NCBI GenBank assembly: GCA_017626305.1
Contig: JAGAIW010000143.1
Coordinates: forward strand, 31,330-95,329
DNA: 64,000 nt
Source of the DNA: Clostridia bacterium
Lineage (GTDB): Bacteria > Bacillota > Clostridia > Christensenellales > Borkfalkiaceae
Reading direction: 5' to 3'
The notes under the pieces are model-generated. The model had not been told where the DNA came from. It ran no database searches and worked only from the letters and a program-made list of their open reading frames with translations. This document shows, one piece after another, positions 29,153-38,546 of this stretch. Numbering within the stretch: position 1 is the first letter of the stretch; each line of letters starts with the position of its first letter. Both the position numbers and the translations under genes were made by a program.

Positions 29153-30637
29153 ATGGCAATTAAACCGCAATATGAAACCTACCGTTACACGGGCGAAAGC
29201 TGTCGCCTGCAAAGTCAATCTATCGTGGAGTGTCGACTTCCGGGCAGCGAAATCGGCAGTATCTTGGCAATCTACGCCAAGGCAATCCCCACCGAATGTA
29301 CCTGCATGGACGGGGAAGTACGTTACAGCGGAAAGCTGCTCCTTTGTATAACGTATGAAGACGGCAACCGTAAAATTTGCCGCGTCGAACGCGGCGCGGA
29401 GTTTTTCCATAACGCCAAAAACGCCGAAGTGACGCCTGCTTGCTTTGCCAAAGCGGCGTTTGCTACGCAAAATATCACTCATAGACGGGAAGGCTCGGGC
29501 TTATACGTTTCCGTTATCGTAGACGCGGATATCAACGTATACGGCGCAAAACAAACGGAGTACCTTGTCGGCGGCGAAGAACTGATCGTCCAAAAAAAAG
29601 GCGTTACTTTAACGCACACCCTTTGCGTTTCGGGGGAAACGGAAGGGGAAGACGAATTTGAAACGCAAACGGTGGGGGATATCCTTTTGCACAGCGAAAC
29701 GGCGCTTGTCAACGCCGTACGTATCAGCGCGGGACAGCTGGATATTGACGGCGAACTGTGCCTGCATATTTGCGTTCTGCAAGCGGACGACAGCGTTTGC
29801 TCGTACGAACGGCTCATTCCGTTCCATATGCAAATCCCGTGCGAAGAAACGCTTGGCGCGGTTTCGGCAAGCGCGCGCGTTTGCGTAAAGTCCGCCACCT
29901 TAACGGCAGGGGTGGACGAAGAAAAAAACATCACCAAAACAGTACTCTCCTATTGTCTTTCTGCCGACTGTTTCCTGCATACGGGCGAAGAGCTTACCGT
30001 GGTGGACGACGTGTTCTCCCCAGCGGCGCACCTTGTCTGTACGCAGGAAAACGGTGGGGGCATGTATTTGACTAAGCTTACTACCTGTACCCAACGCTTG
30101 GGCGGAGCAGCGCACGTAGCGGGCGTTTTGGACGAAGACTATACCCTGCAAGCGGCGGTACTTCCCCGCGCGGAAATCGCTTGTAAAAAGACGGGCAATA
30201 CTTGGGAAGCCGAAGGGGTAGTGCTTGCCGAGCTTATTTTAAAGGACGGTGAAAACGGCTATAAATCGACGTCGCTTTCTCTGCCGTTCGTATTCCCCGT
30301 CAACGTCGACGGCGAAAGGGTGGACGCCGATTGTATCGTGTGCGGTCTTAACGTCCGCAAAACGTCCGCCGGTATGGAAGCAGAAGCGACGGTGAAGGTG
30401 AGCCTTCGCGCATACGATAAACGGGAATGGAGCTATCTTTCTCAGGTCAAGGAAGGGGAAAAACGGGCGGTATCCAACGCGGCGGTATCGGTATTTTTAC
30501 CGCGCGCAGGGGAAGATTTGTGGCAGGTTGCCAAGCGACTTGCCTGCGACCCTGACGAGCTGCAAAAAAGCAATCCCGACTTGACCTTCCCTGTCAAGGA
30601 AGGAGAACGCATTTTCGTCTATCGGCAAATTCCTTGA
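29153..30637 (+). CDS. sipL: SipL-like sporulation protein (DUF3794 repeats + LysM)
   Basis: 494 residues: three DUF3794 (SPOCS) beta domains at roughly 30-130, 160-270 and 310-420, then a LysM domain at about 447-492 ('GEDLWQVAKRLACDPDEL'). This matches Clostridioides SipL, which binds the coat ATPase SpoIVA through its LysM domain and is needed for coat assembly around the forespore. No signal peptide. GAAAGGGAGC precedes the ATG. CATACGAT at 29109-29116 resembles a sigma-E -10 box, but I see no matching -35. The gene is strong evidence for an endospore former. Confidence 0.88.
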   Translation: MAIKPQYETYRYTGESCRLQSQSIVECRLPGSEIGSILAIYAKAIPTECTCMDGEVRYSGKLLLCITYEDGNRKICRVERGAEFFHNAKNAEVTPACFAKAAFATQNITHRREGSGLYVSVIVDADINVYGAKQTEYLVGGEELIVQKKGVTLTHTLCVSGETEGEDEFETQTVGDILLHSETALVNAVRISAGQLDIDGELCLHICVLQADDSVCSYERLIPFHMQIPCEETLGAVSASARVCVKSATLTAGVDEEKNITKTVLSYCLSADCFLHTGEELTVVDDVFSPAAHLVCTQENGGGMYLTKLTTCTQRLGGAAHVAGVLDEDYTLQAAVLPRAEIACKKTGNTWEAEGVVLAELILKDGENGYKSTSLSLPFVFPVNVDGERVDADCIVCGLNVRKTSAGMEAEATVKVSLRAYDKREWSYLSQVKEGEKRAVSNAAVSVFLPRAGEDLWQVAKRLACDPDELQKSNPDLTFPVKEGERIFVYRQIP

Positions 30638-30666
30638 TAATTCCGCAAATTTTTTATGCGAATGTC

Positions 30667-30695
30667 TTGAAATTTTTCCAAAAGTATGATACAAT
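30667..30695 (+). promoter_or_regulatory. Promoter upstream of ispE
   Basis: TTGAAA (30667-30672), 17-bp spacer, TACAAT (30690-30695). Transcription would start near 30702, directly before the hairpin at 30711. Confidence 0.75.
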
Positions 30696-30710
30696 AAAAT
30701 AACGGAAACC

Positions 30711-30746
30711 CTGCGGCGGAGCATTTCCGCCGCAGTTTTCTTTTTC
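30711..30746 (+). terminator. Terminator-like hairpin in the ispE leader
   Basis: CTGCGGCGGA and TCCGCCGCAG form a perfect 10-bp GC-rich stem with a 5-base loop, followed by TTTTCTTTTTC. It would terminate sipL transcription, yet it lies between the best promoter and the ispE start, so ispE transcripts from that promoter must pass it. Confidence 0.8.
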
Positions 30747-30761
30747 TTGGGTTAAAACGGT

Positions 30762-31682
30762 ATGAATACGGTAAAGATAAAAGCGTACGCAAAACTCAAT
30801 TTGACGTTGGAAATCGTGGGGACGAGCGGTGGATATCACCTGTTGGATTCGCTGGTGACAAGCATTGACGTCTTCGATTATATCGTATTAAAAAAACGCA
30901 AGGACAACCTTTCGTCCGTCACTATGCACGGTATGGGCAGCGAGAGTATTCCCCCCGAAAAGAACAACGCCTTAAAAGCGGCGGAAGCCTTTTCCAAAGC
31001 GTTCGGCGTGACGGGCGCGAATATCACCGTCTATAAAAATATTCCCATAGGCGCAGGGCTTGGCGGTTCGTCCGCGGATATCAGCGGCGTTTTGAAAGGT
31101 ATGGCAAAGCTGTATAATATCCAAGACGAAGACGCGCTTGCGCGGCTTGCCGACAAGCTGGGCAGCGATACGCGGTTTATGTTAAGTGGCGGTTTTGCCC
31201 GTATGCAGGGCAGGGGTGAGAAGGTTACACCCATACACGGTATGCCCAAATTGCATTTTTTGCTCATTTATCCCCAAACGGGCGTTTCGGCAGGGGCGTG
31301 CTATCAAAAATACGACGAATTGTCGGCGCAAAACCCGTCAATCCCCCAAAATTTTACCGAAAAATGTCTTACCGCTTTGCGTGAGAAAGACGTAAACGAA
31401 GGGGGTATGTATTTAATGAACGATTTATACGCACCCGCAAAAGCGCTGTGTGGCGACGTGGGGCAGGCTATGCAAGAAGCTCTGTCTTTTTCCCCGATAA
31501 ACGCGGTGATGACGGGTTCGGGTAGCTGTGTGGCGGCGTTGTTTGAAACGCCCGAGCTTTGCGAGTGGGCAAAGAGCCGATATTTTGGCAAGTATAAAAC
31601 CATGGTCGTTAAGACGGTAGAACCGTCTTTGATAAAGACTCTAAAAAATCCGTTTGCGCTTAGCTTAGACGGTGAAGAATAG
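30762..31682 (+). CDS. ispE: 4-diphosphocytidyl-2-C-methyl-D-erythritol kinase
   Basis: 306 residues of the GHMP kinase family. It phosphorylates CDP-methylerythritol in the MEP route to isoprenoids. 'KAYAKLNLTLEI' at 7-18 and the ATP loop 'PIGAGLGGSSADISGVL' near 94 are typical; 'AVMTGSGSCVAALFET' is the third GHMP motif. It ends in TAG, one of few amber stops here. The ribosome site (TTAAAACGGT) is weak. Its position next to veg and sipL fits Firmicute synteny. Confidence 0.95.
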   Translation: MNTVKIKAYAKLNLTLEIVGTSGGYHLLDSLVTSIDVFDYIVLKKRKDNLSSVTMHGMGSESIPPEKNNALKAAEAFSKAFGVTGANITVYKNIPIGAGLGGSSADISGVLKGMAKLYNIQDEDALARLADKLGSDTRFMLSGGFARMQGRGEKVTPIHGMPKLHFLLIYPQTGVSAGACYQKYDELSAQNPSIPQNFTEKCLTALREKDVNEGGMYLMNDLYAPAKALCGDVGQAMQEALSFSPINAVMTGSGSCVAALFETPELCEWAKSRYFGKYKTMVVKTVEPSLIKTLKNPFALSLDGEE

Positions 31683-31698
31683 AAAAGGGAGAAAGCAC

Positions 31699-32631
31699 AT
31701 GGAAGAAAGAATTATCGACGACGAATACGGCAGGGGCGTAAAGTTGCGGAAAACCAAAGACGGGTACGTAGACGTCACGGACGAGCTTGCGGACGATACG
31801 CAAGAGTACGGCGAAGAAGAAACGGATGAAATCGCCTTTGAATTTCCCGTGGCAGATTTGGACGAAGACGACGAAGATTTGGTGGGGTTATCCCCCGAAG
31901 AAGCGGAGGCGCTGAGAAAGAAAAAGGCGGAAGAACAAGCCAAACGCAAGGCGGAGTACGAACGTACTTGCGCCGAAGGCGACGAATTGCTAGAAACGGG
32001 CAGCTATAAATCTGCCGAGCTCAAATTTGAAAGGGCGTTGCTTTTGGACGTCGAAGCCACGGACGCGTCGGTGGGCTACTGGCGCGCTAAGACCGCCGAC
32101 TTTACCCAACCCGACGTGCTGATGGACGAGTACGTGGAAGCGGGCGTGGAAAATATGGAATACGACCTTGGCTATAAAGCGGTGGAAAAAATCGCGGAAA
32201 AATACCAACACGTATTTCAGGCGCGCTTGGACGAGCTCAACGCCGAAGAAGAACCGCTCGTAAAAGAAGTGGAAGAAAAACAAACGCGAAGAAGAGAGAT
32301 TTTGAAGGGCAGATTAAAGCGTTCGGGGTTGGTGTTCGGTATCGTTGCGTTGGTTACGTTGACGTTGGCGGTGCTTACCGCAATTTTCGGTTCGCAAATT
32401 TTATCCACCAAGGAAAACGTGCATCTCGTGCCTACCATTGTCTTGGGCGTAGCGGCGTTTATTTCGTTGCTCGTATCGGTGTTCGCCACCAACCGTTTTC
32501 TCAACGATTTGCGCATGCGCGCGGCGAACGAACGGCTGTCTTCCACCGAAGAAGGCGAACGGTTGATTGAAATCCGCGCGTATAAAGAGCTGTACGAATA
32601 TTTCGTGCGCTCGGCGGCGGAAAAGCAATAA
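31699..32631 (+). CDS. Predicted membrane protein with acidic N-terminus and helical repeat region
   Basis: 310 residues from ATG 31699 (AAAAGGGAGAAAGC before it). Residues 1-75 are very acidic and probably disordered. Residues 75-130 are charged, with a TPR-like helix pair ('AEGDELLETGSYKSAELKFERALLLD'-type, split here as 'GDELLETGSYKSAELKF' and 'ERALLLD'). Two membrane helices lie at about 218-240 and 250-270, then a cytoplasmic helical tail. I do not recognise the family. It follows ispE by 16 bp and is probably cotranscribed; a terminator follows. Confidence 0.75.
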   Translation: MEERIIDDEYGRGVKLRKTKDGYVDVTDELADDTQEYGEEETDEIAFEFPVADLDEDDEDLVGLSPEEAEALRKKKAEEQAKRKAEYERTCAEGDELLETGSYKSAELKFERALLLDVEATDASVGYWRAKTADFTQPDVLMDEYVEAGVENMEYDLGYKAVEKIAEKYQHVFQARLDELNAEEEPLVKEVEEKQTRRREILKGRLKRSGLVFGIVALVTLTLAVLTAIFGSQILSTKENVHLVPTIVLGVAAFISLLVSVFATNRFLNDLRMRAANERLSSTEEGERLIEIRAYKELYEYFVRSAAEKQ

Positions 32632-32651
32632 AAAAGGCAAAAAATCAGGGA

Positions 32652-32684
32652 AAAGGAGCGAAAACTCCTTTTCTTTTTTCTTTG
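32652..32684 (+). terminator. Intrinsic terminator
   Basis: AAAAGGAG / CTCCTTTT stem with a CGAAAA loop, followed by CTTTTTTCTTTG. Confidence 0.85.
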
Positions 32685-32699
32685 TAGGCAAAAATTTTG

Positions 32700-32728
32700 T
32701 TGCTTTTGGCGGGCGTTCGTGTTATAAT
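32700..32728 (+). promoter_or_regulatory. Promoter of the ABC exporter genes
   Basis: TTGCTT (32700-32705), 17-bp spacer, TATAAT (32723-32728). Confidence 0.65.
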
Positions 32729-32770
32729 GTAAAAAACAAAAGATAAAAACATAGTTTTTAAGGACGAAAA

Positions 32771-34492
32771 ATGAAGGGAATTTTACGGTATTTCAAAGGG
32801 TATAAATGGCGGAGCTTATTAGGTCCGCTCTTTAAACTGCTCGAAGCGACCTTTGAACTGCTCGTTCCCATCGTCGTAGGTTTAATCGTCGATAGGGGTA
32901 TCGCCCAAAACGATACGGCGTATATCGCGTGGATGTGCGGCTTGCTTGCCGTGTTCGGACTTTTGGGATTATTCTTTTCGGTAATCGCGCAATACTTTGC
33001 CGCAAGGACGGCGACGGGCGTTGCCGCCGATATCCGCAAAGACCTGTTTAAAAAAATGCAGTCCCTTTCGTATAGGGATATCGATAGAATGGGCTTTTCC
33101 ACCATGCTCACCCGTATGACGAGCGACGTCGATAGATTGCAATCGGGCATTAACCTTGCCCTGCGGCTTTTTCTTCGTTCGCCCTTTATCGTATTCGGCG
33201 CGGCGGTGACGGCTTGGTTCGTCGACCCGTCGTCCGTTTGGGTATTCTTCGTCGCGATTGCGGCGCTTGCCGTCGTTGTGTACGCCGTCATGTTTATTTG
33301 CATGCCCTTGTATCGTTCCGCGCAAGAGAAACTGGATAAAGTACTGCTTTCCACCCGTGAAAACTTAACGGGTGCAAGAGTGTTGCGCGCGTTTTGCCGC
33401 GAAGACGAAGAACGCAAGCTGTTTGACGCGCGTAATGAAGAACTCAATAAAAGCCGTAAGTTCGTAGGCGGAATTGCCGCTATCACCAACCCGTTGACGT
33501 ACGTGCTGATTAACGGCGCGATTATTTTACTTATCTACGTGGGCGCGATTCACGTGGACGGTGGCGCGCTTTCCCAAGGCAGCGTGCTTGCCCTGTATAA
33601 CCTTATGGGACAAATTTTGGTGGAGCTTATCAAGCTTGCCAACCTAATCGTTACCGTCACCAAAGCGGCGGCGTGCGGTGGAAGAATTTCCGCGGTGCTT
33701 GCCATGCAACCGTCTATCCGTTTGACGCAAACGCCAAAAGAACAAACGCAGGACTTCGTACGCTTTGAAAACGTTACGGTGGAATATTCCCAAGGCGCGG
33801 ACGCCGCGCTCAGCGATATTTCTTTTGCCGTTCGTAAGGGCGAAACGGTGGGGATTATCGGCGGTACGGGCAGCGGGAAAAGCACGCTTGTCAATCTCAT
33901 TCCCCATTTTTACGACGTCAAAAGCGGCAGAGTAACGGTGGACGGCGTGGACGTGACGTCCAAGGACGAACAAACGCGTTTGCGTAGCCGTATCGGCGTC
34001 GTTCCCCAAAAAGCCGTTTTATTCAAAGGCACGATACGCGAAAATCTTTTGTGGGGAAAGCGGGACGCTACGGACGAAGAACTCACGCGCGCGCTTGCGA
34101 TTGCGCAGGCGACGGACTTCGTCGAAGAAAAGGGCGGTCTGGACGCGCCCGTTTTACAGGGCGGTAAAAACTTTTCGGGCGGACAAAAGCAACGCTTGAC
34201 GATTGCAAGAGCGGTGGTGAAAAATCCCGATATACTCATTCTCGACGATTCGTCGTCCGCGTTAGACTACGCGACGGACGCGCAGCTTAGAAAGGATTTA
34301 AAAACGCTGGATACCACCACGTTTATCGTGGCGCAACGCGCGTCTTCCGTCCGTGACGCGGACAAAATTATTGTGCTGGACGACGGTAAAGCGGTGGGCG
34401 TAGGCACGCACGACGAGCTTATGCAAACGTGCGAAGTGTACCGTGAAATCTACTTTTCGCAATATCCCGAAGAAGGGGGGTACGCAGTATGA
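32771..34492 (+). CDS. ABC exporter half-transporter, permease-ATPase fusion (subunit 1)
   Basis: 573 residues: six-helix type I exporter domain (about 1-310) and ATPase domain (about 330-573). Walker A 'GGTGSGKSTLVNLI', Q-loop 'GVVPQKAVLF', signature 'FSGGQKQRL' and Walker B 'ILILDDSSSALD' are present. The residue after Walker B is Asp rather than the catalytic Glu, the mark of the degenerate site in heterodimeric exporters of the TM287/288 or BmrCD kind. Its partner overlaps by 4 bp (ATGA). The substrate (drug, lipid or peptide) is not evident. Confidence 0.92.
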   Translation: MKGILRYFKGYKWRSLLGPLFKLLEATFELLVPIVVGLIVDRGIAQNDTAYIAWMCGLLAVFGLLGLFFSVIAQYFAARTATGVAADIRKDLFKKMQSLSYRDIDRMGFSTMLTRMTSDVDRLQSGINLALRLFLRSPFIVFGAAVTAWFVDPSSVWVFFVAIAALAVVVYAVMFICMPLYRSAQEKLDKVLLSTRENLTGARVLRAFCREDEERKLFDARNEELNKSRKFVGGIAAITNPLTYVLINGAIILLIYVGAIHVDGGALSQGSVLALYNLMGQILVELIKLANLIVTVTKAAACGGRISAVLAMQPSIRLTQTPKEQTQDFVRFENVTVEYSQGADAALSDISFAVRKGETVGIIGGTGSGKSTLVNLIPHFYDVKSGRVTVDGVDVTSKDEQTRLRSRIGVVPQKAVLFKGTIRENLLWGKRDATDEELTRALAIAQATDFVEEKGGLDAPVLQGGKNFSGGQKQRLTIARAVVKNPDILILDDSSSALDYATDAQLRKDLKTLDTTTFIVAQRASSVRDADKIIVLDDGKAVGVGTHDELMQTCEVYREIYFSQYPEEGGYAV

Positions 34493-36216
34493 AACGGCAA
34501 GGCACGTTAAGAAGAATTTTGCGCTACGTATTGCGTTATCCTATCTCCGCCGTAGCGGCGGTGGCGTTTGCGCTCCTGTCCGTGGCGGCGACGTTGCTCG
34601 TTCCCGTTTACTTTGGCGACGCTATCGATTGTATCGTGCAATACGCCACGCGCTTTGACGAATTGTATTTGATTTTTATTAAGCTTGGAATATGCGTAGT
34701 TGTCGCGGCGATTACACAATGGCTGTTAAGTTTGTGCAATAACCGCATTTCCTGTAACGTGGTGCGCGATTTGCGCAAGGACGCGTTTGCTAAACTTGGT
34801 AAATTGCCCTTGAAGTATATCGACAACAATTCTCATGGGGATACGGTAAGCCGTATCGTTGCCGACGCCGATCAATTTTCCGAAGGCTTGCTGATGGGCT
34901 TTACGCAATTTTTGACGGGCATTACCACTATTTTGGGCACGATAGGACTGATGCTGTTTACTAACTGGAAAATCGGTATCGTCGTCGTTTGCTTAACGCC
35001 CGCGTCCATTTTCGTGGCAAAATTCGTCGCTACGCACACTCATCAATTCTTCGTTGAACAAACGAAGGTCCGCGGCGAACAAACGGCGTTTGTCGAAGAA
35101 GCGCTTAGCGGCTTAAAGACCACCCAAGCGTTTTTACACGAAGAAGAAAACGAAAAGAAATTCAACGAAATCAACGCGCGTTTGGAAAAAGCGGCGTTAA
35201 ACGCTACCTTTTATTCGTCGCTCACCAACCCGTCGACGCGGTTTATCAACAATTTGGTGTACGCCGCCGTTGCGCTGATCGGCGCGCTGGACGTAGCGGC
35301 AGGCGCGTTTACCGTCGGGGGCTTGACGAAATTTTTATCGTACGCAAATCAATACACCAAACCGTTCAACGAAATTTCCGGCGTGATTACCGAACTCAAA
35401 AGCGCGTTTGCTTGCGCGGCGCGTATATTCGAGCTTATCGACGCCACCGAAGAAGAAAGCGATAAGCATAAACCTGCTTTACAGGCGGCGAGCGGCAACG
35501 TCGGGCTTTGCGAAGTGGATTTTTCGTACGTCAAGGACAAAAAGCTGATACAAGGGCTTTCCCTGTCCGTAGACCAAGGTCAGCGCGTAGCCATCGTCGG
35601 TAGGACGGGCAGCGGTAAGACGACGCTTATCAATCTACTGATGCGTTTTTACGACGTGGACGGGGGCAGCGTTTTGATAGACGGCACGGATATCCGCGAC
35701 GTTACGCGCAGTTCGCTGAGAAAACAGTACGGTATGGTATTGTAGGAAACGTGGCTTAAATACGGTACGGTGCGCGAAAATATCAAAATGGGCAAGCCGC
35801 AAGCCACCGACGAAGAAATGATTGCCGCCGCCAAAGCGGCGCACGCGCACGGCTTTATCAAGCGTATGGAAAAGGGGTACGATACCCTTCTTTCCGAAGA
35901 CGGCGGTAATTTGTCCGAAGGACAAAAACAGCTGCTTTGTATCACCCGAATCATGCTGGCTTTGCCACCTATGCTGATTTTGGACGAAGCGACGTCGTCT
36001 ATCGATACCCGTACAGAGCGTAAAATCGGCGACGCGTTTGAAAAGCTAATGCAGGGCAGGACGACGTTTATCGTCGCGCACCGCCTTTCGACAATCGTCA
36101 ACGCCGACACCATACTCGTTATGCAGTCGGGCAGAGTGGTAGAACAAGGCACGCACAAACGGCTGTTGGCGCAAAACGGCGAGTACGCAAAACTCTACAA
36201 CGGACAATTTGCTTAG
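34489..36216 (+). pseudogene. ABC exporter half-transporter (subunit 2), interrupted by an in-frame amber codon
   Basis: The frame encodes a complete 575-residue type I exporter half except for TAG at 35743-35745 (codon 419). Before it are six membrane helices and Walker A 'IVGRTGSGKTTLINLL'; after it in the same frame are 'ETWLKYGTVRENIKMG', signature 'LSEGQKQLL', Walker B 'MLILDEATSSID' with the catalytic Glu, and the switch 'VAHRLS'. The context 'YGMVL-stop-ETW' shows the lost residue is the Q-loop glutamine, so CAG became TAG by one base. A product ending there lacks most of the ATPase. It may be a recent pseudogene, an amber-suppressed gene or a sequencing error. Confidence 0.85.
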
Positions 36217-36252
36217 CCATTACGGCAAAGATAAGGCTTAAACGACAAAATA

Positions 36253-36282
36253 GCATATTGAAACGCTCCTTTTCATATACTA
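36253..36282 (+). promoter_or_regulatory. Sigma-E-like sporulation promoter of yqfC
   Basis: GCATATT (36253-36259) and CATATACTA (36274-36282) separated by 14 bp, close to the mother-cell sigma-E consensus (GKMATATT, 13-15 bp, CATACAMT). It lies 27 bp before yqfC, which is a sigma-E regulon gene in Bacillus. Confidence 0.7.
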
Positions 36283-36309
36283 TGAAAGCGGAAAAATAAG
36301 GAGCGGACT

Positions 36310-36579
36310 ATGCGGTTATACGACGAGATATTCAAAGGGGAGCAGGGCGTTTATCCAAGGGCAGTTTGGCTGATGGGCGGCGGCGCGTATTTCCAAGGCG
36401 TCAAAGCAGTAGGAGAGTTTTCCACGACGCAGCTGACGCTGTTCTTTGCCAAGGGGCAAGCCGAAGTGGTTGGCGACGGGCTTTCCATTCGTAAATATTG
36501 TGACGGCGATTTATCGCTGGACGGTAAAATCCACGGCGTTCAATGGATAGACGAAAGCGCTAAGGGGGATACGCCGTGA
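36310..36579 (+). CDS. yqfC: Sporulation protein YqfC (YabP family)
   Basis: 89 residues of the YabP/YqfC beta-rich family ('VWLMGGGAYFQGVKAVGEF', then 'GLSIRKYCDGDLSLDGKI'). YqfC acts in the mother cell during sporulation, by an unknown mechanism, and is nearly always followed by YqfD, as here (4-bp overlap). AAGGAGCGGACT is its ribosome site. It opens the conserved yqfC-to-recO cluster. Confidence 0.88.
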   Translation: MRLYDEIFKGEQGVYPRAVWLMGGGAYFQGVKAVGEFSTTQLTLFFAKGQAEVVGDGLSIRKYCDGDLSLDGKIHGVQWIDESAKGDTP

Positions 36580-37493
36580 GCTTATTCAAAGAAAAACTCG
36601 CCGTAGACGGCGTAATGCCCCAAAGGGCGTTGTTGCGCTTAAAGCGCGCGGGGATTGCCGTGTACCGCGTGGAAAAACCGCAAAAAAGCCGTATCGTCTT
36701 TTGCGTGAAGAAAAAAGACGTGGAAAAAGTTTTTGCAATTTATCCCAAGGTGTGCTATAATAGAGCCGTATACAGCCCGTTCACCGTAACGGAGCTTGGC
36801 GCGGTGGGGCTGGGGAAAACGTGGAAAACGCTGAAAAACCGTATCGGACTTTGGATAGGCGTACTACTCTTTTGCGCCGTCGGCTTGGCGGCAAACCAAA
36901 CGGTACTGGGGGTGGAATTTGTCGGTTCAAGCGCGTACAAAAGCGAAACGCTTGCCCTGCTTGCGGAAAACGGCATACGCGCGTTTGCGCCCTATCAAAC
37001 GGGTAAGGAAGACGTGATTTGTTCTAAACTGCTTTCCCTGCCCAGCGTGGAATTTTGTTCGGTGAAAAAGACGGGGCTTTGGCTGCGCGTGGAAACGCGG
37101 CTTGGGAATTTTTCCAAGCCTAAGTACAAAAAGGGCGATATGGTATCGTCACGTAGCGGTAAAATCCTGTCCATGGCAACTCTTTCGGGTACGCCGCTAA
37201 AAGCGGCGGGGGACGAAGTACAGCGGGGACAAACGCTTGTGGGGGCGTGGTTTGTAACGCCAAACGGCGAAAGCGAGCAGCGGACGAAAACGGACGCTAT
37301 CGCGCGCGTGAGAATTGCCTGCCGATACGAAGGGCTAGTAGCAGCGGAAGACGAGCAGAGCGCGTTTGCTAAGGTATATCTGTCGTTGGAACTTTCGGAC
37401 GGGGATTGCATTACGCAAAAGCAAGTGGAAAAGAAAGACGGCGCGTATCGCGTGTACGTGGAGTACGAAACGGTGCAGTCGTGGAATATATAA
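36576..37493 (+). CDS. yqfD: Sporulation protein YqfD
   Basis: 305 residues. A small cytoplasmic N-terminal domain is followed by one membrane helix at about 93-112 and a large outside domain. It has similarity in layout to FtsQ/POTRA proteins ('LGVEFVGSSAYKSETLALL'). YqfD is required for efficient sporulation in Bacillus, with no known biochemical role. It overlaps yqfC by 4 bp, so the two are translationally coupled. Likely under the sigma-E-type promoter at 36253. Confidence 0.88.
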   Translation: MSLFKEKLAVDGVMPQRALLRLKRAGIAVYRVEKPQKSRIVFCVKKKDVEKVFAIYPKVCYNRAVYSPFTVTELGAVGLGKTWKTLKNRIGLWIGVLLFCAVGLAANQTVLGVEFVGSSAYKSETLALLAENGIRAFAPYQTGKEDVICSKLLSLPSVEFCSVKKTGLWLRVETRLGNFSKPKYKKGDMVSSRSGKILSMATLSGTPLKAAGDEVQRGQTLVGAWFVTPNGESEQRTKTDAIARVRIACRYEGLVAAEDEQSAFAKVYLSLELSDGDCITQKQVEKKDGAYRVYVEYETVQSWNI

Positions 37494-37538
37494 ACGTAAA
37501 ATCAAAAGGCGGCAACTCTGCCGCAAAGGAGAACGGTT

Positions 37539-38540
37539 TTGGCAAAAGCAAAGCTGGTAGTAGACGCAAGGTCGGTGGACAACCTTGTCCGCGTGTTGGG
37601 CACGTTTGACGAAAATATCAACTTTTTAAGCGAAGAGCTTGGTGTTTTTTGTTACGTGGAAGGGGTGAAAATCCGTATCGAAGGCGAACAAAAAGGGGTA
37701 GAGCTCGCCGAAAAAGCGCTTAGCGCTTTGGTAGGGCTTGCCGCAAAAGGGGACGAAATTGACAAAACGCGTACGGCGTACTGCTTAGAGCTTGCAAGGG
37801 ACGGACGCGCGCAGGAGATAGAAAATCTTTCGTCGGGTATCGTCGCGGTAACGGCGCGCGGAAAACAAATCAAGTGCAAGACGGTAGGGCAAAAAACGTA
37901 CGTAGACGCCATTAAAAACAATACGGTGGTCTTTGGCGTAGGCCCTGCGGGTACGGGAAAAACGTACCTTGCCGTTTGTATGGCGGTGGCGGCGTTCAAG
38001 AGTAAAAAGGTGGAAAAAATCCTGCTGACCCGTCCTGCGGTAGAAGCAGGCGAAAAGCTGGGCTTTCTCCCTGGGGATTTACAGGAAAAGGTAGACCCGT
38101 ATCTTCGTCCGCTGTACGACGCGTTGCAGGAAATGCTCGGCGTGGAAACGTATGCAAAGCTCATGGAACGGGGCGTTATCGAAGTCGCGCCCTTAGCGTA
38201 TATGCGCGGCAGAACGCTGTCGAATGCGTTTATCATTTTAGACGAAGCGCAAAACACCACCAAAGAACAAATGAAAATGTTTTTAACCCGTATGGGGGAA
38301 GGCAGTAAAATGGTGGTGACGGGGGATATCACGCAAATCGATTTGGACGGTAAGCAAAGCGGGCTCGTCCACGCCACCCAAATATTAGACGGCGTAGAAG
38401 GGATAGCCGTTTGTAAATTGACGGCGCAAGACGTCGTACGCCACCCGTTGGTCATGCGCATTATTCGTGCGTATGAAACGAGTGACGAACCTAAAAAGAA
38501 ACGCACCAAAGACCGCGTAAAGGACGCGGAAGGAGAGTAA
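37539..38540 (+). CDS. phoH: PhoH family ATPase
   Basis: 333 residues from a TTG start placed by AAAGGAGAACGGT. A KH-like N-terminal part (about 1-100) precedes the PhoH ATPase domain: Walker A 'FGVGPAGTGKTYLAVCMA' near residue 130 and Walker B 'AFIILDEAQNTT' near 232. PhoH proteins are P-loop ATPases linked to RNA metabolism. The gene order phoH, pgpH, ybeY is conserved across Firmicutes. Confidence 0.93.
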   Translation: MAKAKLVVDARSVDNLVRVLGTFDENINFLSEELGVFCYVEGVKIRIEGEQKGVELAEKALSALVGLAAKGDEIDKTRTAYCLELARDGRAQEIENLSSGIVAVTARGKQIKCKTVGQKTYVDAIKNNTVVFGVGPAGTGKTYLAVCMAVAAFKSKKVEKILLTRPAVEAGEKLGFLPGDLQEKVDPYLRPLYDALQEMLGVETYAKLMERGVIEVAPLAYMRGRTLSNAFIILDEAQNTTKEQMKMFLTRMGEGSKMVVTGDITQIDLDGKQSGLVHATQILDGVEGIAVCKLTAQDVVRHPLVMRIIRAYETSDEPKKKRTKDRVKDAEGE

Positions 38541-38546
38541 CCAAAC

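Noticed and set aside
35770..36216. Separate small ATPase gene downstream of the amber codon
   Set aside because: It has no ribosome site and is the in-frame remainder of the interrupted ABC subunit, so it is annotated as one broken gene.
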